Shown here: positions 1-9,472 of the stretch, piece by piece
How positions within the stretch are numbered: position 1 is the first letter of the stretch
Layout of the letters: each line of letters opens with the position of its first letter
DNA from: SAR116 cluster bacterium AG-390-L20
GTDB lineage: Bacteria; Pseudomonadota; Alphaproteobacteria; Puniceispirillales; Marisalimonadaceae
Length of the DNA: 64,000 bases
Direction of reading: 5' to 3'
NCBI GenBank assembly: GCA_003278095.1
Contig: QCHB01000001.1
Coordinates: 194,001 to 258,000 of the forward strand
Made by a program: the position numbers and the translations under genes
Notes under the pieces: model-generated
What the model was told of the DNA's origin: nothing
Database searches by the model: none
Seen by the model: the letters and a program-made list of their open reading frames with translations, nothing else

Positions 1-350
<350 letters not shown>

Positions 351-380
351 TCCATTTTAATTATTTTAGATGAGGTTATA

Positions 381-779
381 ATGCCAAACACAACTAATTT
401 AGAAATAGTAACTCCATCAATGGTACTTGTTTCTGAACCAGTTGATATGGTTGTCATACCAGGATCTGATGGTCAAATAGGTGCCCTACCAAGACATTCT
501 AAAGTCATGTCCACTCTTGAGAGGGGCGTTATTGACATTTATAATAACAGCAAAGTCACATTACGTATTATGATTGATGGAGGTATTGCTGAAATCAATG
601 AAACATCAGTTGTTATACTTGCTGAAAGAGCTGAAAAAATTGATAAAGCAAATAAACAAATGCTTGAAGAACGTCTTCTTGCTTTTAAATCTCAAGAAAA
701 TCATGAAGATAAGAGTGTCTCAGATCTAGCTAATAAAAATTCTTCTTTCATTAAGGCTGTATTAGAAAATATTGGCTAG
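381..779 (+). CDS. atpC: F1 ATP synthase subunit epsilon
   Basis: 132 residues, a normal length for the epsilon subunit that links the gamma rotor to the c-ring and can inhibit ATP hydrolysis. The N-terminal beta-sandwich is visible, with the VTPSMVL start, the PGSDGQIGALPRHS loop around residues 27-40 and the GGIAEINETSVVILAE segment. A charged C-terminal helix follows (residues about 87-132). It lies 30 bases after atpD on the same strand and ends two bases before the convergent amidase gene. I see no obvious hairpin terminator between them. The order beta then epsilon fits an alphaproteobacterial atp operon. Confidence 0.96.
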   Translation: MPNTTNLEIVTPSMVLVSEPVDMVVIPGSDGQIGALPRHSKVMSTLERGVIDIYNNSKVTLRIMIDGGIAEINETSVVILAERAEKIDKANKQMLEERLLAFKSQENHEDKSVSDLANKNSSFIKAVLENIG

Positions 780-780
780 T

Positions 781-2067
781 TTATTTTGATAATACAGTCT
801 CTACCTTAGCACTAATACCCAAAAGTTTTTCGTCATTTTTTGTAGTACCGTTCAACATAATGCCGATAGGTTTATCATCTTTTGAATATGGTAGTGAAAT
901 ACTACAGCCATTCATGTAATTGGCTAAGGTTGTATTTCTTAGTGAAATTAAATTAACTTCATCATAATATGGTTCATTTTCACAATCTTCAAGTAAAGGT
1001 GGATATATGGTTACTGTTGGTAAAAGTAAAAAGTTGTTTTTCAAAAAATTATTAAATTCTTTAATTAATTTTTTTCTTATATTTAATAATAAATTATACT
1101 CAACTGCCAACACATCATTTGCCCTATCCATACGTCTAAGAATATTAGGATCCATCAAATGTTTTTTGTCATTGTATGCCTCAAAATATTCAGTTTGAGA
1201 TTCTACGGCTGCAAATTGCCATAAAGGTACCTTCTTGTATAAGTCTAGGGCCGGCACATGTATTTCAACTACATTAAAACCATTTTCAGCTAACTTCTGT
1301 TTTGCAGTATCAAAAGAAGACTTTATTTGAGGTTCTATATCTTCAAATCCAAAATTTGTAGGGATAATAAGATCTGCTTCTTTGTCATGTAAATTTGTCT
1401 TTTTAATATTGGTCTTGTTTTTCATTACTTCAAAACCAAGCCTACAAAGCTCAACATTTTTTGCCATTAATCCAACACTATCTAAGCTAGATGAAAGAAC
1501 GAGAACGCCCTTCCTAGAAATTACGTCTTGAGTTGGTTTGAACCCAGTTATTCCTGTAAAAGCTGCAGGTATTCTTGTTGATCCACCTGTGTCCGTACCA
1601 ATTGTAATATCTGATATATCAAGGGATATTGATACAGCTCCTCCAGATGTTGATCCTCCAGGTATGGCTCCTTTATATATTGGGTTTAAGGGAGTTCCAT
1701 AATGTGGATTTATACCTAAACCAGAGTAAGCTAATTCTGTCATGTTGGTATGACCAATAAGCAAGCCACCGGCCGTCCTAATTAGTGAGATACATTCAGC
1801 ATCCTTAAGACATATTTTAGGATTAAGAAATTTTGATCCACCCCTCGTTTTATATCCTTTGACATCAAATAAGTCTTTAACAGATATGATTAAACCTTTT
1901 AACAAACCAATTTTAAGCCGATTTATTTCATTTAATTGTAATTGAAAATCTTTTTCGAAAAGTTCAGTAAAAATATTTTCAAATTTTTCTGGATTATTTT
2001 GTATTTTAGTTAAAATTGAAAAAACATTGTCAATTAGTTTTTCAGGGTTAAATTCTTTTTTTTTCAT
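781..2067 (-). CDS. Amidase-signature family hydrolase
   Basis: 428 residues with the amidase-signature fold, whose members hydrolyse C-N amide bonds with a Ser-cisSer-Lys triad. The probable triad is visible: Lys64 in ISVKDLF, a Ser near 141 in GGSTSGGA, and Ser163 in GTDTGGST. The substrate cannot be read from the sequence; it is neither GatA-sized nor part of a gat operon. The ATG overlaps the TAA of rppH by one base, so it is probably translationally coupled as the last gene of the ctpA-rppH string. A second, only distantly similar amidase lies at 44086-45399. Confidence 0.88.
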   Translation of the reverse strand: MKKKEFNPEKLIDNVFSILTKIQNNPEKFENIFTELFEKDFQLQLNEINRLKIGLLKGLIISVKDLFDVKGYKTRGGSKFLNPKICLKDAECISLIRTAGGLLIGHTNMTELAYSGLGINPHYGTPLNPIYKGAIPGGSTSGGAVSISLDISDITIGTDTGGSTRIPAAFTGITGFKPTQDVISRKGVLVLSSSLDSVGLMAKNVELCRLGFEVMKNKTNIKKTNLHDKEADLIIPTNFGFEDIEPQIKSSFDTAKQKLAENGFNVVEIHVPALDLYKKVPLWQFAAVESQTEYFEAYNDKKHLMDPNILRRMDRANDVLAVEYNLLLNIRKKLIKEFNNFLKNNFLLLPTVTIYPPLLEDCENEPYYDEVNLISLRNTTLANYMNGCSISLPYSKDDKPIGIMLNGTTKNDEKLLGISAKVETVLSK

Positions 2068-2579
2068 TATAATCCTGTAGAAATAAAATTATTTAACATT
2101 GGAATAAATATTTTATTAATTTTTTCATATACATCTTTCTTAAAAGAAATAGCCTTCTCAGGTAAAAGTTTTGGATTAAGCCAAAGCCAATTTTTAAATT
2201 CTGGATGGTTAGTATTAATATCTATTTCTTCATCTTTTCCAGAAAAATAAAACAAAAGCCATCTTTGTTTTTGTCCTCTATATTTACCTTCCCATAAATT
2301 ATCTGCTAGCGGTAAGGGAATGTCGTAATTTAACCATTCTGGATATTCACTAACAAATTCTACATTGCTTATACTAGTTTCTTCTTTTAATTCTCTAAAG
2401 CCGGCTTCTATTGCCAGTTCGCCTTCATCTATTCCCCCCTGAGGCAACTGCCACGCCTCGGCTTTATTATCAAGACGCTGACCACAAAAAACATTTCCGT
2501 CTTTATTGAAAACCATAAGCCCAACACATGATCGATAAGGTCTTTCTAATAGCGGGATATTTTTTTTATTTATGTTCAA
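2067..2579 (-). CDS. rppH: RNA pyrophosphohydrolase (Nudix)
   Basis: 170 residues. RppH removes pyrophosphate from the 5' triphosphate end of mRNA and so triggers decay. The Nudix box is complete at about residues 48-70, with GGIDEGE, then REL and EET in the G-x5-E-x7-RE-x2-EE pattern. The N-terminal PYRSCVGLMVFN and the following QLPQGGID are typical of RppH rather than of general Nudix hydrolases. The start is TTG; it overlaps the TGA of ctpA by four bases, implying coupled translation. Its own stop overlaps the amidase start by one base. Confidence 0.92.
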   Translation of the reverse strand: MNINKKNIPLLERPYRSCVGLMVFNKDGNVFCGQRLDNKAEAWQLPQGGIDEGELAIEAGFRELKEETSISNVEFVSEYPEWLNYDIPLPLADNLWEGKYRGQKQRWLLFYFSGKDEEIDINTNHPEFKNWLWLNPKLLPEKAISFKKDVYEKINKIFIPMLNNFISTGL

Positions 2580-3940
2580 TTTTTAGTATTACTCACTTTA
2601 TTTAAAATTGATTTTTTATTTATTGTAGCTGTTGAAGTGTTTTTAACATTGTAACTAAAAAGATTAATACCTCTTATAAGATCAACTGCTCTAGAAATCT
2701 GGTTGTCTTGAAGAAGTTTTTCTATAGGATTTAGTTCTGTTACATTTTCCTTTTTCTTTTCATCGGACTTATCTTTTTTATCTAATGCGCCTCTTAAATT
2801 TTCTTCTCGTCTGTTTTCTAAACTTTTTGTTGATTCAGTTATTCCTGCTTCAACAATAATATCGGGCTCAATACCTTTAGCTTGAATGGAAATACCGCTA
2901 GGCGTATAATATCTTGCAGTTGTAAGTCTCATAGCGCCATTTCCTGCGAGTGGTATTATAGATTGAACGGACCCTTTACCAAAACTTCTTGTTCCTACTA
3001 TTATAGCCCTTGAATGGTCTTTAAGAGCTCCTGCTACAATTTCACTTGCAGAAGCAGAACCACTATTTATTAAGACTATCAGTGGTTTACCATCTATAAT
3101 ATCTCCTTTTTTTGCAAATATCCTTGAAGTATCATCGTCCTTTCTACCTTGTGTGGAGACTATTTCTCCTTGATTAAGAAAAGAGTCAGTGACTGATATA
3201 GATTGATTTAGCAGCCCCCCGGGATTATTTCTTAAGTCCAGTATAAGACCTTGAAATTTGTCTCCAGTTTCTTTTTTTATCTCTTTTATAGACTTTTCCA
3301 TACCAGAAGTAGTTGTATCTGAAAAAGTAGTTAAACGGACATATGCAATATTTTTAATAACGTTATGTCTGACAGATCTAATTTTAATAACGTCTCTTAC
3401 TATTTCAATCTCAAAAGGATCTTTCTTATCTCGGACGACTGTTATTATTACTTTGCTCCCAATTGGTCCTCGAAGTTGTGATACAGCTTCATTTATGGAT
3501 AGGCCTCTAATTGATTCACCATTAATACCAATTATTAAATCACCAGATTTCATGCCAGCGTTTGCTGCAGGGGTATCGTCTATAGGTGACACAACTTTAA
3601 CAACACCATCTTCCATAGTAATTTCTATTCCTAAACCACCAAAAGTACCCTTGGTTTTTACTTGCATATCTTTATAAGATTCAGGACTTAAATATGATGA
3701 GTGTGGGTCAAGAGATTGCAACATTCCTGAAATAGCGGACTCGATAAGCTTTTTATCAGTAACTTCTTCAACATATTGTTCTTGAACTCTTTGAAAAACA
3801 TCCCCAAAAAGATTAAGTTGCTTATAAGTTTCTTGTCGATTTTCTGCTTTAGCTAGATGCAATGGAAGAGAGGATATATTTAGAAATAAAAAAAATAGTA
3901 AAAATAAATTCTTATTACTAGAAGAGATTTTTGCAATCAT
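2576..3940 (-). CDS. ctpA: Carboxy-terminal processing protease, family S41
   Basis: 454 residues: a hydrophobic signal or anchor at about 10-30, a PDZ domain at about 100-170 and the S41 catalytic core at about 195-365. The Ser-Lys dyad is visible as Ser297 in GSASASEI and Lys322 in SFGKGSVQ, with Asp308 at the spacing seen in Tsp. It acts in the periplasm on C-termini of secreted proteins. The residues after 370 are charged and low in complexity. In many alphaproteobacteria an EnvC-like M23 factor gene lies between gpmI and ctpA. Here only 93 bases separate them and no such gene is present. Confidence 0.95.
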   Translation of the reverse strand: MIAKISSSNKNLFLLFFLFLNISSLPLHLAKAENRQETYKQLNLFGDVFQRVQEQYVEEVTDKKLIESAISGMLQSLDPHSSYLSPESYKDMQVKTKGTFGGLGIEITMEDGVVKVVSPIDDTPAANAGMKSGDLIIGINGESIRGLSINEAVSQLRGPIGSKVIITVVRDKKDPFEIEIVRDVIKIRSVRHNVIKNIAYVRLTTFSDTTTSGMEKSIKEIKKETGDKFQGLILDLRNNPGGLLNQSISVTDSFLNQGEIVSTQGRKDDDTSRIFAKKGDIIDGKPLIVLINSGSASASEIVAGALKDHSRAIIVGTRSFGKGSVQSIIPLAGNGAMRLTTARYYTPSGISIQAKGIEPDIIVEAGITESTKSLENRREENLRGALDKKDKSDEKKKENVTELNPIEKLLQDNQISRAVDLIRGINLFSYNVKNTSTATINKKSILNKVSNTKN

Positions 3941-4033
3941 TTTTACTTTACCTTTATGTTCAATGGATGAATTTAAGATCTAATATAGAATATATTTAGA
4001 TTAGCTACTATAGAAATATTATTTAAGAAGTGT

Positions 4034-5566
4034 TTATTTAACTAACAAAGACGAGCCATTCATAGTTTTTGGAGTAGGAAGAGACATTATATCTAAAATT
4101 GTAGGAGCGATATCAGCTAGCTTACCATTTTTTAATTTAAAGTGGTTATTATTACATATAAGTATTAAAGGGACTTTGTTACAAGTATGAGAGGTGTGTG
4201 GTAAATTTGTTTCTAAGTTTTTCATTATTTCACAATTACCATGATCAGCTGTTAACAGCATAACCCCATTAGTTTTATCTAACGCATTTTTTATTTTCCC
4301 TACCGCATAATCTACAGTTTCAACAGCTTTGATTGCCGCCTTCAAATCACCAGTATGACCAACCATATCAGGATTAGCAAAGTTAATAATTATTAGATCA
4401 TAGATTTTTTTTTGAATTGCGTTTATTAATTCATTTTCAATTTCTTTTGCAGACATCTCTGGCTTTAAATCATAAGTAGATACTTTGGGTGATGGTATCA
4501 TAATTCTTGTTTCACCTTTATTGACAGTCTCATTTCCACCATTAAAAAAATATGTAACGTGAGGATATTTTTCTGTTTCTGCTAACCTAAGTTGTTTTAA
4601 ATTTGCTTTTGCAATAACTTCACCAAGTGTATCATTAATCTTTTCTTTCATAAAAATACTACTCATATAGTTTGAAATTTCTTTTGAATACTCTGACATT
4701 CCAAGACAGTTTAATAATTTGGGAGTTTTGGCATCCTTTTTAAATTTTTCAAAATTAGGGTCTAAGAATGCTGTTAATAGTTCTCTTACCCGGTCAGCTC
4801 TGAAATTAATCATAAGTAGACTATCACCTTCTTGTATCCCTTTATAATCAGCTATTAGTGTAGGTGAAATAAATTCATCAGTTTCGTTATTTTCATAAGC
4901 CTCTTTAATTGCCATTAAAATATTGGCTACTTTTCTTTTATGTTTGGCATAAGCAATTAGATCAAAAGACTTTTTTACTCTATCCCATCTATTATCTCTA
5001 TCCATTGCGTAATATCTTCCAATAAGGGTAACGATCTGAACATCATCGGGTAGAGATGATTCAAATTTTTTAATTAGCTGGCCTAATTGTTTAGGAGAAG
5101 AATCTCTTCCGTCTGAAAATATATGAATTACAGTTCTAATATTATTTTCATGCAATAATTTGGACATAGCAATAATATGATTTGAGTGAGAGTGAACTCC
5201 ACCATCACTACACAAACCTAAAAGATGAACTGTTTTGTTTTTTTTATGTTTTGATAAAAAATTTTGAAAATTTTTATTGTCGCTTATTTCATTATTAGCA
5301 AAAGCTTTGTTAATCCTTGGGAGAGTCTGTAAAACAACTCTTCCAGAACCTAGGTTCATATGACCAACCTCAGAATTCCCAACTTGCCCAGGAGGTAGTC
5401 CAACATGTTCACTAGATGCTTCAAGGGTAGAATATGGATATTTTTTTGATAAATAATTCACATTAGGTGTTTTAGCTAGTGTTACAGCATTAAAATCAGA
5501 ATCTTTATCAATTCCCCAGCCATCCATTATACATAATACAACAGGTCTATTTTTAATATCTTTCAT
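4034..5566 (-). CDS. gpmI: 2,3-bisphosphoglycerate-independent phosphoglycerate mutase
   Basis: 510 residues, the usual length for this metal-dependent glycolytic enzyme of the alkaline phosphatase superfamily, which interconverts 3- and 2-phosphoglycerate in the cytosol. Landmarks are Asp15 in MDGWG, the phosphorylated Ser65 in GNSEVGHMNLG, the FSDGRDSSP segment, NFRADRVRE, and the C-terminal metal site with NFANPDMVGHTGD, TADHGNCE and PHTSHT. It follows rlmH by 23 bases on the same strand and precedes ctpA. Confidence 0.97.
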   Translation of the reverse strand: MKDIKNRPVVLCIMDGWGIDKDSDFNAVTLAKTPNVNYLSKKYPYSTLEASSEHVGLPPGQVGNSEVGHMNLGSGRVVLQTLPRINKAFANNEISDNKNFQNFLSKHKKNKTVHLLGLCSDGGVHSHSNHIIAMSKLLHENNIRTVIHIFSDGRDSSPKQLGQLIKKFESSLPDDVQIVTLIGRYYAMDRDNRWDRVKKSFDLIAYAKHKRKVANILMAIKEAYENNETDEFISPTLIADYKGIQEGDSLLMINFRADRVRELLTAFLDPNFEKFKKDAKTPKLLNCLGMSEYSKEISNYMSSIFMKEKINDTLGEVIAKANLKQLRLAETEKYPHVTYFFNGGNETVNKGETRIMIPSPKVSTYDLKPEMSAKEIENELINAIQKKIYDLIIINFANPDMVGHTGDLKAAIKAVETVDYAVGKIKNALDKTNGVMLLTADHGNCEIMKNLETNLPHTSHTCNKVPLILICNNNHFKLKNGKLADIAPTILDIMSLPTPKTMNGSSLLVK

Positions 5567-5589
5567 TAATTAAGTTCATTTTTAAAAAA

Positions 5590-6039
5590 TTATTTATGAT
5601 AAGGGTGTCCTTGAATTATAGTTTCTATTCTATAGATTTGTTCCGCAATCATCATTTTTACCATTTGATGTGGCCAAGTAAGTTGGCCAAAAGCAATAAC
5701 TCTATCAGCAGTTTTTTTAATTTTTTCACTATTTCCAAAAGCTCCACCAATAGCAAAATTTATATTGGTTATATTATTATCACTCCAATTTAATATTATT
5801 TTTGCGAGATCATTACTAGATAAATTTTCACCTTTTTCGTCTAATAATATTAATTTACCATTTTTGGGTGTTGCATTAATTAACTTTAAAGCTTCTTCAT
5901 CTCTTTTTTTTTCTGGGCTCTTATTTTTGACTTCAAATTGTTTCAATTCAACATTTTTAATTCTTTTAAGATATTTGTGAGTGATTATATCTTCATCACT
6001 ATTTTTAGCTTTACCAATAGTTGAAATAATGTATTGCAT
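5590..6039 (-). CDS. rlmH: 23S rRNA pseudouridine(1915) N3-methyltransferase
   Basis: With the ATG at 6037-6039 the protein is 149 residues, matching the family. A longer reading to 6090 adds 17 residues inside rsfS that do not look like RlmH, so I chose the shorter start, two bases after the rsfS stop. It is a SPOUT-fold enzyme that methylates pseudouridine 1915 of 23S rRNA on the assembled ribosome. The knot region is visible in IGGAFG (about residues 97-102), LTWPHQM and the terminal EQIYRIETI and HPYHK. The rsfS-rlmH neighbourhood is widely conserved. Confidence 0.93.
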   Translation of the reverse strand: MQYIISTIGKAKNSDEDIITHKYLKRIKNVELKQFEVKNKSPEKKRDEEALKLINATPKNGKLILLDEKGENLSSNDLAKIILNWSDNNITNINFAIGGAFGNSEKIKKTADRVIAFGQLTWPHQMVKMMIAEQIYRIETIIQGHPYHK

Positions 6040-6041
6040 TA

Positions 6042-6416
6042 TTATTTTTCTAATGCATCTGGTGAGACTTCTTCTTGTTTTTTTACCCACATTTTTTCTA
6101 AACTATAAAAATCTCTAACTTCAGGACGAAAAATATGAATAAGTATATCCTTAGCATCAATTAATACCCAATCACCATTTGACATTCCTTCAGGAGATGG
6201 AAGACGAAGTCCCATTTCTTTATATTTTTTTATTAAATTATTTGCCATTGCTGTTACTTGCCTAACAGTATTTCCACTAACCACAACCATGTAATCAGCA
6301 ATACTACTTCTTCCAATTAGATCAATACTGACAATGTCTATTCCCTTATCCTTATCTAATGATTCTAATGTAACCTTCAGTAATTGTTTAGAAGATATGG
6401 GTATCATTTTTTTCAT
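6042..6416 (-). CDS. rsfS: Ribosomal silencing factor
   Basis: 124 residues. RsfS binds ribosomal protein uL14 and blocks subunit joining when nutrients run low. Family signs are KGIDIVSIDL, the SIADYMVVVSGNTVRQV stretch, PSPEGMSNGDWVLID and DILIHIFRPEVRDFYSLE, followed by WVKK. The gene overlaps nadD by four bases and is followed by rlmH after two bases, so the three are almost certainly co-translated. A second in-frame ATG three codons downstream is an equally possible start. Confidence 0.93.
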   Translation of the reverse strand: MKKMIPISSKQLLKVTLESLDKDKGIDIVSIDLIGRSSIADYMVVVSGNTVRQVTAMANNLIKKYKEMGLRLPSPEGMSNGDWVLIDAKDILIHIFRPEVRDFYSLEKMWVKKQEEVSPDALEK

Positions 6417-7066
6417 GTTTGAAATTCCGTTTTATTAAAATTTTGTGATCTTCTGATTTCAGAGGATGATATTGATAATAGTTTATTTTTTAAAAAGACC
6501 CAGACTGGTTTTTTTCTAAGAAAGATAGTTTTACTTTTTGAAGTCTTTAGTCTTTTGCCAAGCTTGGTTGTTTTTTTTGTATTGAGAAAAGAGCTGAAAA
6601 AATTAGGTCGAGAGATTACCGCAACATACATATTTTTTGCAATTGAATTTGGATGAAGCCATTTATTAAAATTATCTAGAATGTCACTACCCATTAACCA
6701 GATGAATTTAACTCTTTGAGATTTAGTATTTAAAAAATTAATTGTCATATAAGAAGCATAGAGCTTATTTTTTTCCTCTATATCTAAAACTTTTATATAG
6801 GATAATCCATTTGTAAATAACCTAGCATAACTTAATCTTTTTTCAAAACTCTCCATCCCAATGCTAGATTTCAATCTATTTTGAGGTGCAACTATCCACC
6901 AAATTTCATCAATGCCAAGAGCTATTCTTGCAATGTTACTAATATGGACATGACCCTGATGAGCTGGATTAAAGGATCCACCTAAAATTCCAACTTTTCT
7001 TTTTCTTTTATAAGAAAAGCACTTAGGTATATTATTTTTGAAACTAACTTTTACGTTTTCAATCAC
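6413..7066 (-). CDS. nadD: Nicotinate-nucleotide adenylyltransferase
   Basis: 217 residues. It makes deamido-NAD from nicotinate mononucleotide and ATP in NAD synthesis. The nucleotidyltransferase motif GGSFNPAHQGH lies at residues 29-39 (His36 and His39), WLMGSDIL is in the middle and SISSSEIRRS near the C-terminus. About 23 residues precede the normal family start; no internal Met offers a shorter one, so either the extension is real or a non-ATG start is used. It overlaps proA by eight bases and rsfS by four. Confidence 0.93.
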   Translation of the reverse strand: MIENVKVSFKNNIPKCFSYKRKRKVGILGGSFNPAHQGHVHISNIARIALGIDEIWWIVAPQNRLKSSIGMESFEKRLSYARLFTNGLSYIKVLDIEEKNKLYASYMTINFLNTKSQRVKFIWLMGSDILDNFNKWLHPNSIAKNMYVAVISRPNFFSSFLNTKKTTKLGKRLKTSKSKTIFLRKKPVWVFLKNKLLSISSSEIRRSQNFNKTEFQT

Positions 7067-8321
7067 GAATTTGATCTTTTCCTCTTACAATATATTTAAA
7101 GCTAGTTAATTGAGAAGCTCCTACAGGTCCTCTAGCATGTATTCTACCAGTTGAAATTCCTATTTCAGCCCCCATACCAAATTCGCCACCATCAGCAAAT
7201 TGAGTTGAAGCATTATGCATTACAATCGCACTATCTACTGAAGATAAAAAACTTTCGGCAGTAATTTTATTTTCTGTAATAATTGATTCTGTGTGATTTG
7301 AAGAATAATTATTAATGTGATTAATAGCTCCTGATACTCCATTAACAATTTTAATAGATAAAATTGCTTCAAGATACTCTGTTTCCCAATCAATTTCTGA
7401 TGCTAATTCAATCTCATCGGCTATAGTTTTAGTTTCATAGTCACCCTTAATATGACATCCAGATTCCATTAATTTTTTAACCAAAGTAGGAACAACTTTA
7501 TTGCTAATTTCTTTGTCAATAAGTAATGTTTCTAAAGCTCCGCAAATACCGGTTCTTCTCATTTTTGAATTAACTACAATCTTAATTGCTTTTTCTACGT
7601 CTGCGTCCTTATCAATATACAAATGACAAATACCTTCTAAATGAGCAAAGACTGGAACTTTAGCCTCTTGTTGAACCTTATTAACAAGAGACTTGCCACC
7701 TCGAGGAATAATTACATCAATCTGACCTGTAGATCTGAGCATTGCTGTAACAGCTTCTCTATCTGTATTATCTATCATTTGAACCGCTTCAGAAGGTAAA
7801 TTGGCACTCATTAATCCCTCTTGGAGACATGAAGTTAAGATTTTTGAAGAGTTGATTGAATCTGAGCCTCCTCTAAGTATCACTGTGTTACCAGATTTTA
7901 TACATAGGCTTCCTGCATCAATAGTTACATTTGGTCTCGACTCATATATAATGCCAATTATACCAAGTGGAACTGAAACCCTTGAAATATCAAGACCATT
8001 TGGTTGTTTCCACCTTGACAATTCAATTCCAATAGGATCATCCATTTCAGCAATTTTTTTTAAGCCGTTAATAATATCGTTTATTCTTTTATCGTTTAGA
8101 AATAATCTATCTACAAATGCATCAGTAAGATTTTTTTGCTTTGCATTTCCTATATCAATTTTATTTGCTTGTAAAATTTCTTCTTGTTTTTGTTTTATAA
8201 TTAAAGAGGTATTTAAAATAGCTAAATTCCGATCTTTAGAACTACTTCTTGAAATTTTATCAAAAGCGTTTTTAGACTTTTGGTTTATAACTTTTACATA
8301 TTCAAAAATGTTATTACTCAT
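7059..8321 (-). CDS. proA: Gamma-glutamyl phosphate reductase
   Basis: 420 residues, full length. It reduces glutamyl 5-phosphate to glutamate semialdehyde with NADPH, the second step of proline synthesis. It belongs to the aldehyde dehydrogenase superfamily. The catalytic Cys260 is in RRTGICGALET; other landmarks are PLGIIGIIYESRPNV (about 118-132), GNTVILRGGSD and the C-terminal FGMGAEIGISTGRIHARGPV. proB lies directly upstream on the same strand, nine bases away, as the preceding step in the pathway. Confidence 0.96.
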   Translation of the reverse strand: MSNNIFEYVKVINQKSKNAFDKISRSSSKDRNLAILNTSLIIKQKQEEILQANKIDIGNAKQKNLTDAFVDRLFLNDKRINDIINGLKKIAEMDDPIGIELSRWKQPNGLDISRVSVPLGIIGIIYESRPNVTIDAGSLCIKSGNTVILRGGSDSINSSKILTSCLQEGLMSANLPSEAVQMIDNTDREAVTAMLRSTGQIDVIIPRGGKSLVNKVQQEAKVPVFAHLEGICHLYIDKDADVEKAIKIVVNSKMRRTGICGALETLLIDKEISNKVVPTLVKKLMESGCHIKGDYETKTIADEIELASEIDWETEYLEAILSIKIVNGVSGAINHINNYSSNHTESIITENKITAESFLSSVDSAIVMHNASTQFADGGEFGMGAEIGISTGRIHARGPVGASQLTSFKYIVRGKDQIRD

Positions 8322-8330
8322 ATTTAACTC

Positions 8331-9458
8331 TTATTTTTTTTCAAATACTAGATCATCTCTATGAACGACTTCATCTTTACCTCTATAACCTAATATAGTT
8401 TCAATATTATTACTCTTAGAACCTTTAATTAATTCAACCTCAGAATTATTAAAGTGAGTTAAACCTTTTCCAACAAAGGTTTCATTTTCATCAATTATCT
8501 GAATTAAGTCACCTTTTTCATAATTACCTTCAGTTTTAATAATGCCAGCTGATAAAATAGAAAAACCTTTTTTAATGGCTTCTGATGCGCCTTGATCTAT
8601 GGTAATTTTTCCTTTTACTTGAAGAGCTCCAGATATCCATTGTTTTCTTGAATTTAAAGGTTTTTCGTTAGCTTTAAACCAACTAAACTTAGCCTCTTGC
8701 TGATTTAACTTTAACAATGGACTTATAGGACGTCCATCACAAATAATCATATTACATCCAGCTTTAGTTGCAATTTTAGCAGCTTCTATCTTTGTAACCA
8801 TGCCTCCTGAAGAAAAGCTAGTATGAGTAGGCCCGGCCATAAATTCAATTTCTTTAGTAATTTCTGTAATTTCATCAATAAAAACTGAATTTTTATTAAT
8901 ATTTGGGTCAGAAGAATAAAGACCATTAATATCAGAAAGTAAAATAAGAAGATCTGCGCTACACATTTGTGCTACTCTTGCTGCTAGTCTATCATTATCT
9001 CCAAATCTTATCTCTTCAGTAGAAACTGTATCATTTTCATTAATTACAGGTATTACATTAAGCTCGAGAAGTTTTAGTAGAGTAGCTCTTGCATTTAAGT
9101 GTTTTCGTCTAGTTTCAGTATCGTCAGGTGCCAATAAAATTTGAGCAATATTTAATCCATACTTCCCCATAATATCTTTCCAAGCGTAAGCAAGGCTTAT
9201 TTGACCTGTCGCAGCTGCAGCTTGTTTTTCATCAAGAGATAAATTATCTCTTAATTTCAACTGTTTTTTACCAAGTGCAATAGAGCCAGAAGATACAATT
9301 ATGACTTCTTTTTCTAGTTTAAGAAGGTTGTTAATATCAAGGGCAAGAGAGTTTAACCACTTATCATTTAGATTGCCATTTTCCTTGTCAATTAAAAGTG
9401 CAGAACCTATCTTTATTACAATTCTTTTGGAATTTTGAATTAAATTATTTTTATTCAT
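8331..9458 (-). CDS. proB: Glutamate 5-kinase
   Basis: 375 residues from the ATG at 9456-9458. The frame also has an upstream TTG at 9485, which would overlap obgE by 13 bases. I prefer the ATG because an AAAGAAGAA stretch sits just upstream and family proteins begin near there. The enzyme phosphorylates glutamate to start proline synthesis. An N-terminal amino-acid kinase domain shows VIKIGSALL, VSSGSIALGKK, INENDTVS and FGDNDRLAARVA; a C-terminal PUA domain runs from about residue 275. It is followed by proA. Confidence 0.95.
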   Translation of the reverse strand: MNKNNLIQNSKRIVIKIGSALLIDKENGNLNDKWLNSLALDINNLLKLEKEVIIVSSGSIALGKKQLKLRDNLSLDEKQAAAATGQISLAYAWKDIMGKYGLNIAQILLAPDDTETRRKHLNARATLLKLLELNVIPVINENDTVSTEEIRFGDNDRLAARVAQMCSADLLILLSDINGLYSSDPNINKNSVFIDEITEITKEIEFMAGPTHTSFSSGGMVTKIEAAKIATKAGCNMIICDGRPISPLLKLNQQEAKFSWFKANEKPLNSRKQWISGALQVKGKITIDQGASEAIKKGFSILSAGIIKTEGNYEKGDLIQIIDENETFVGKGLTHFNNSEVELIKGSKSNNIETILGYRGKDEVVHRDDLVFEKK

Positions 9459-9472
9459 ATTTTTATTCTTCT

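Noticed and set aside
7801-8364. 187-codon open frame on the plus strand
   Set aside because: It lies antisense to proA, which is fully conserved; the antisense translation shows no family features.
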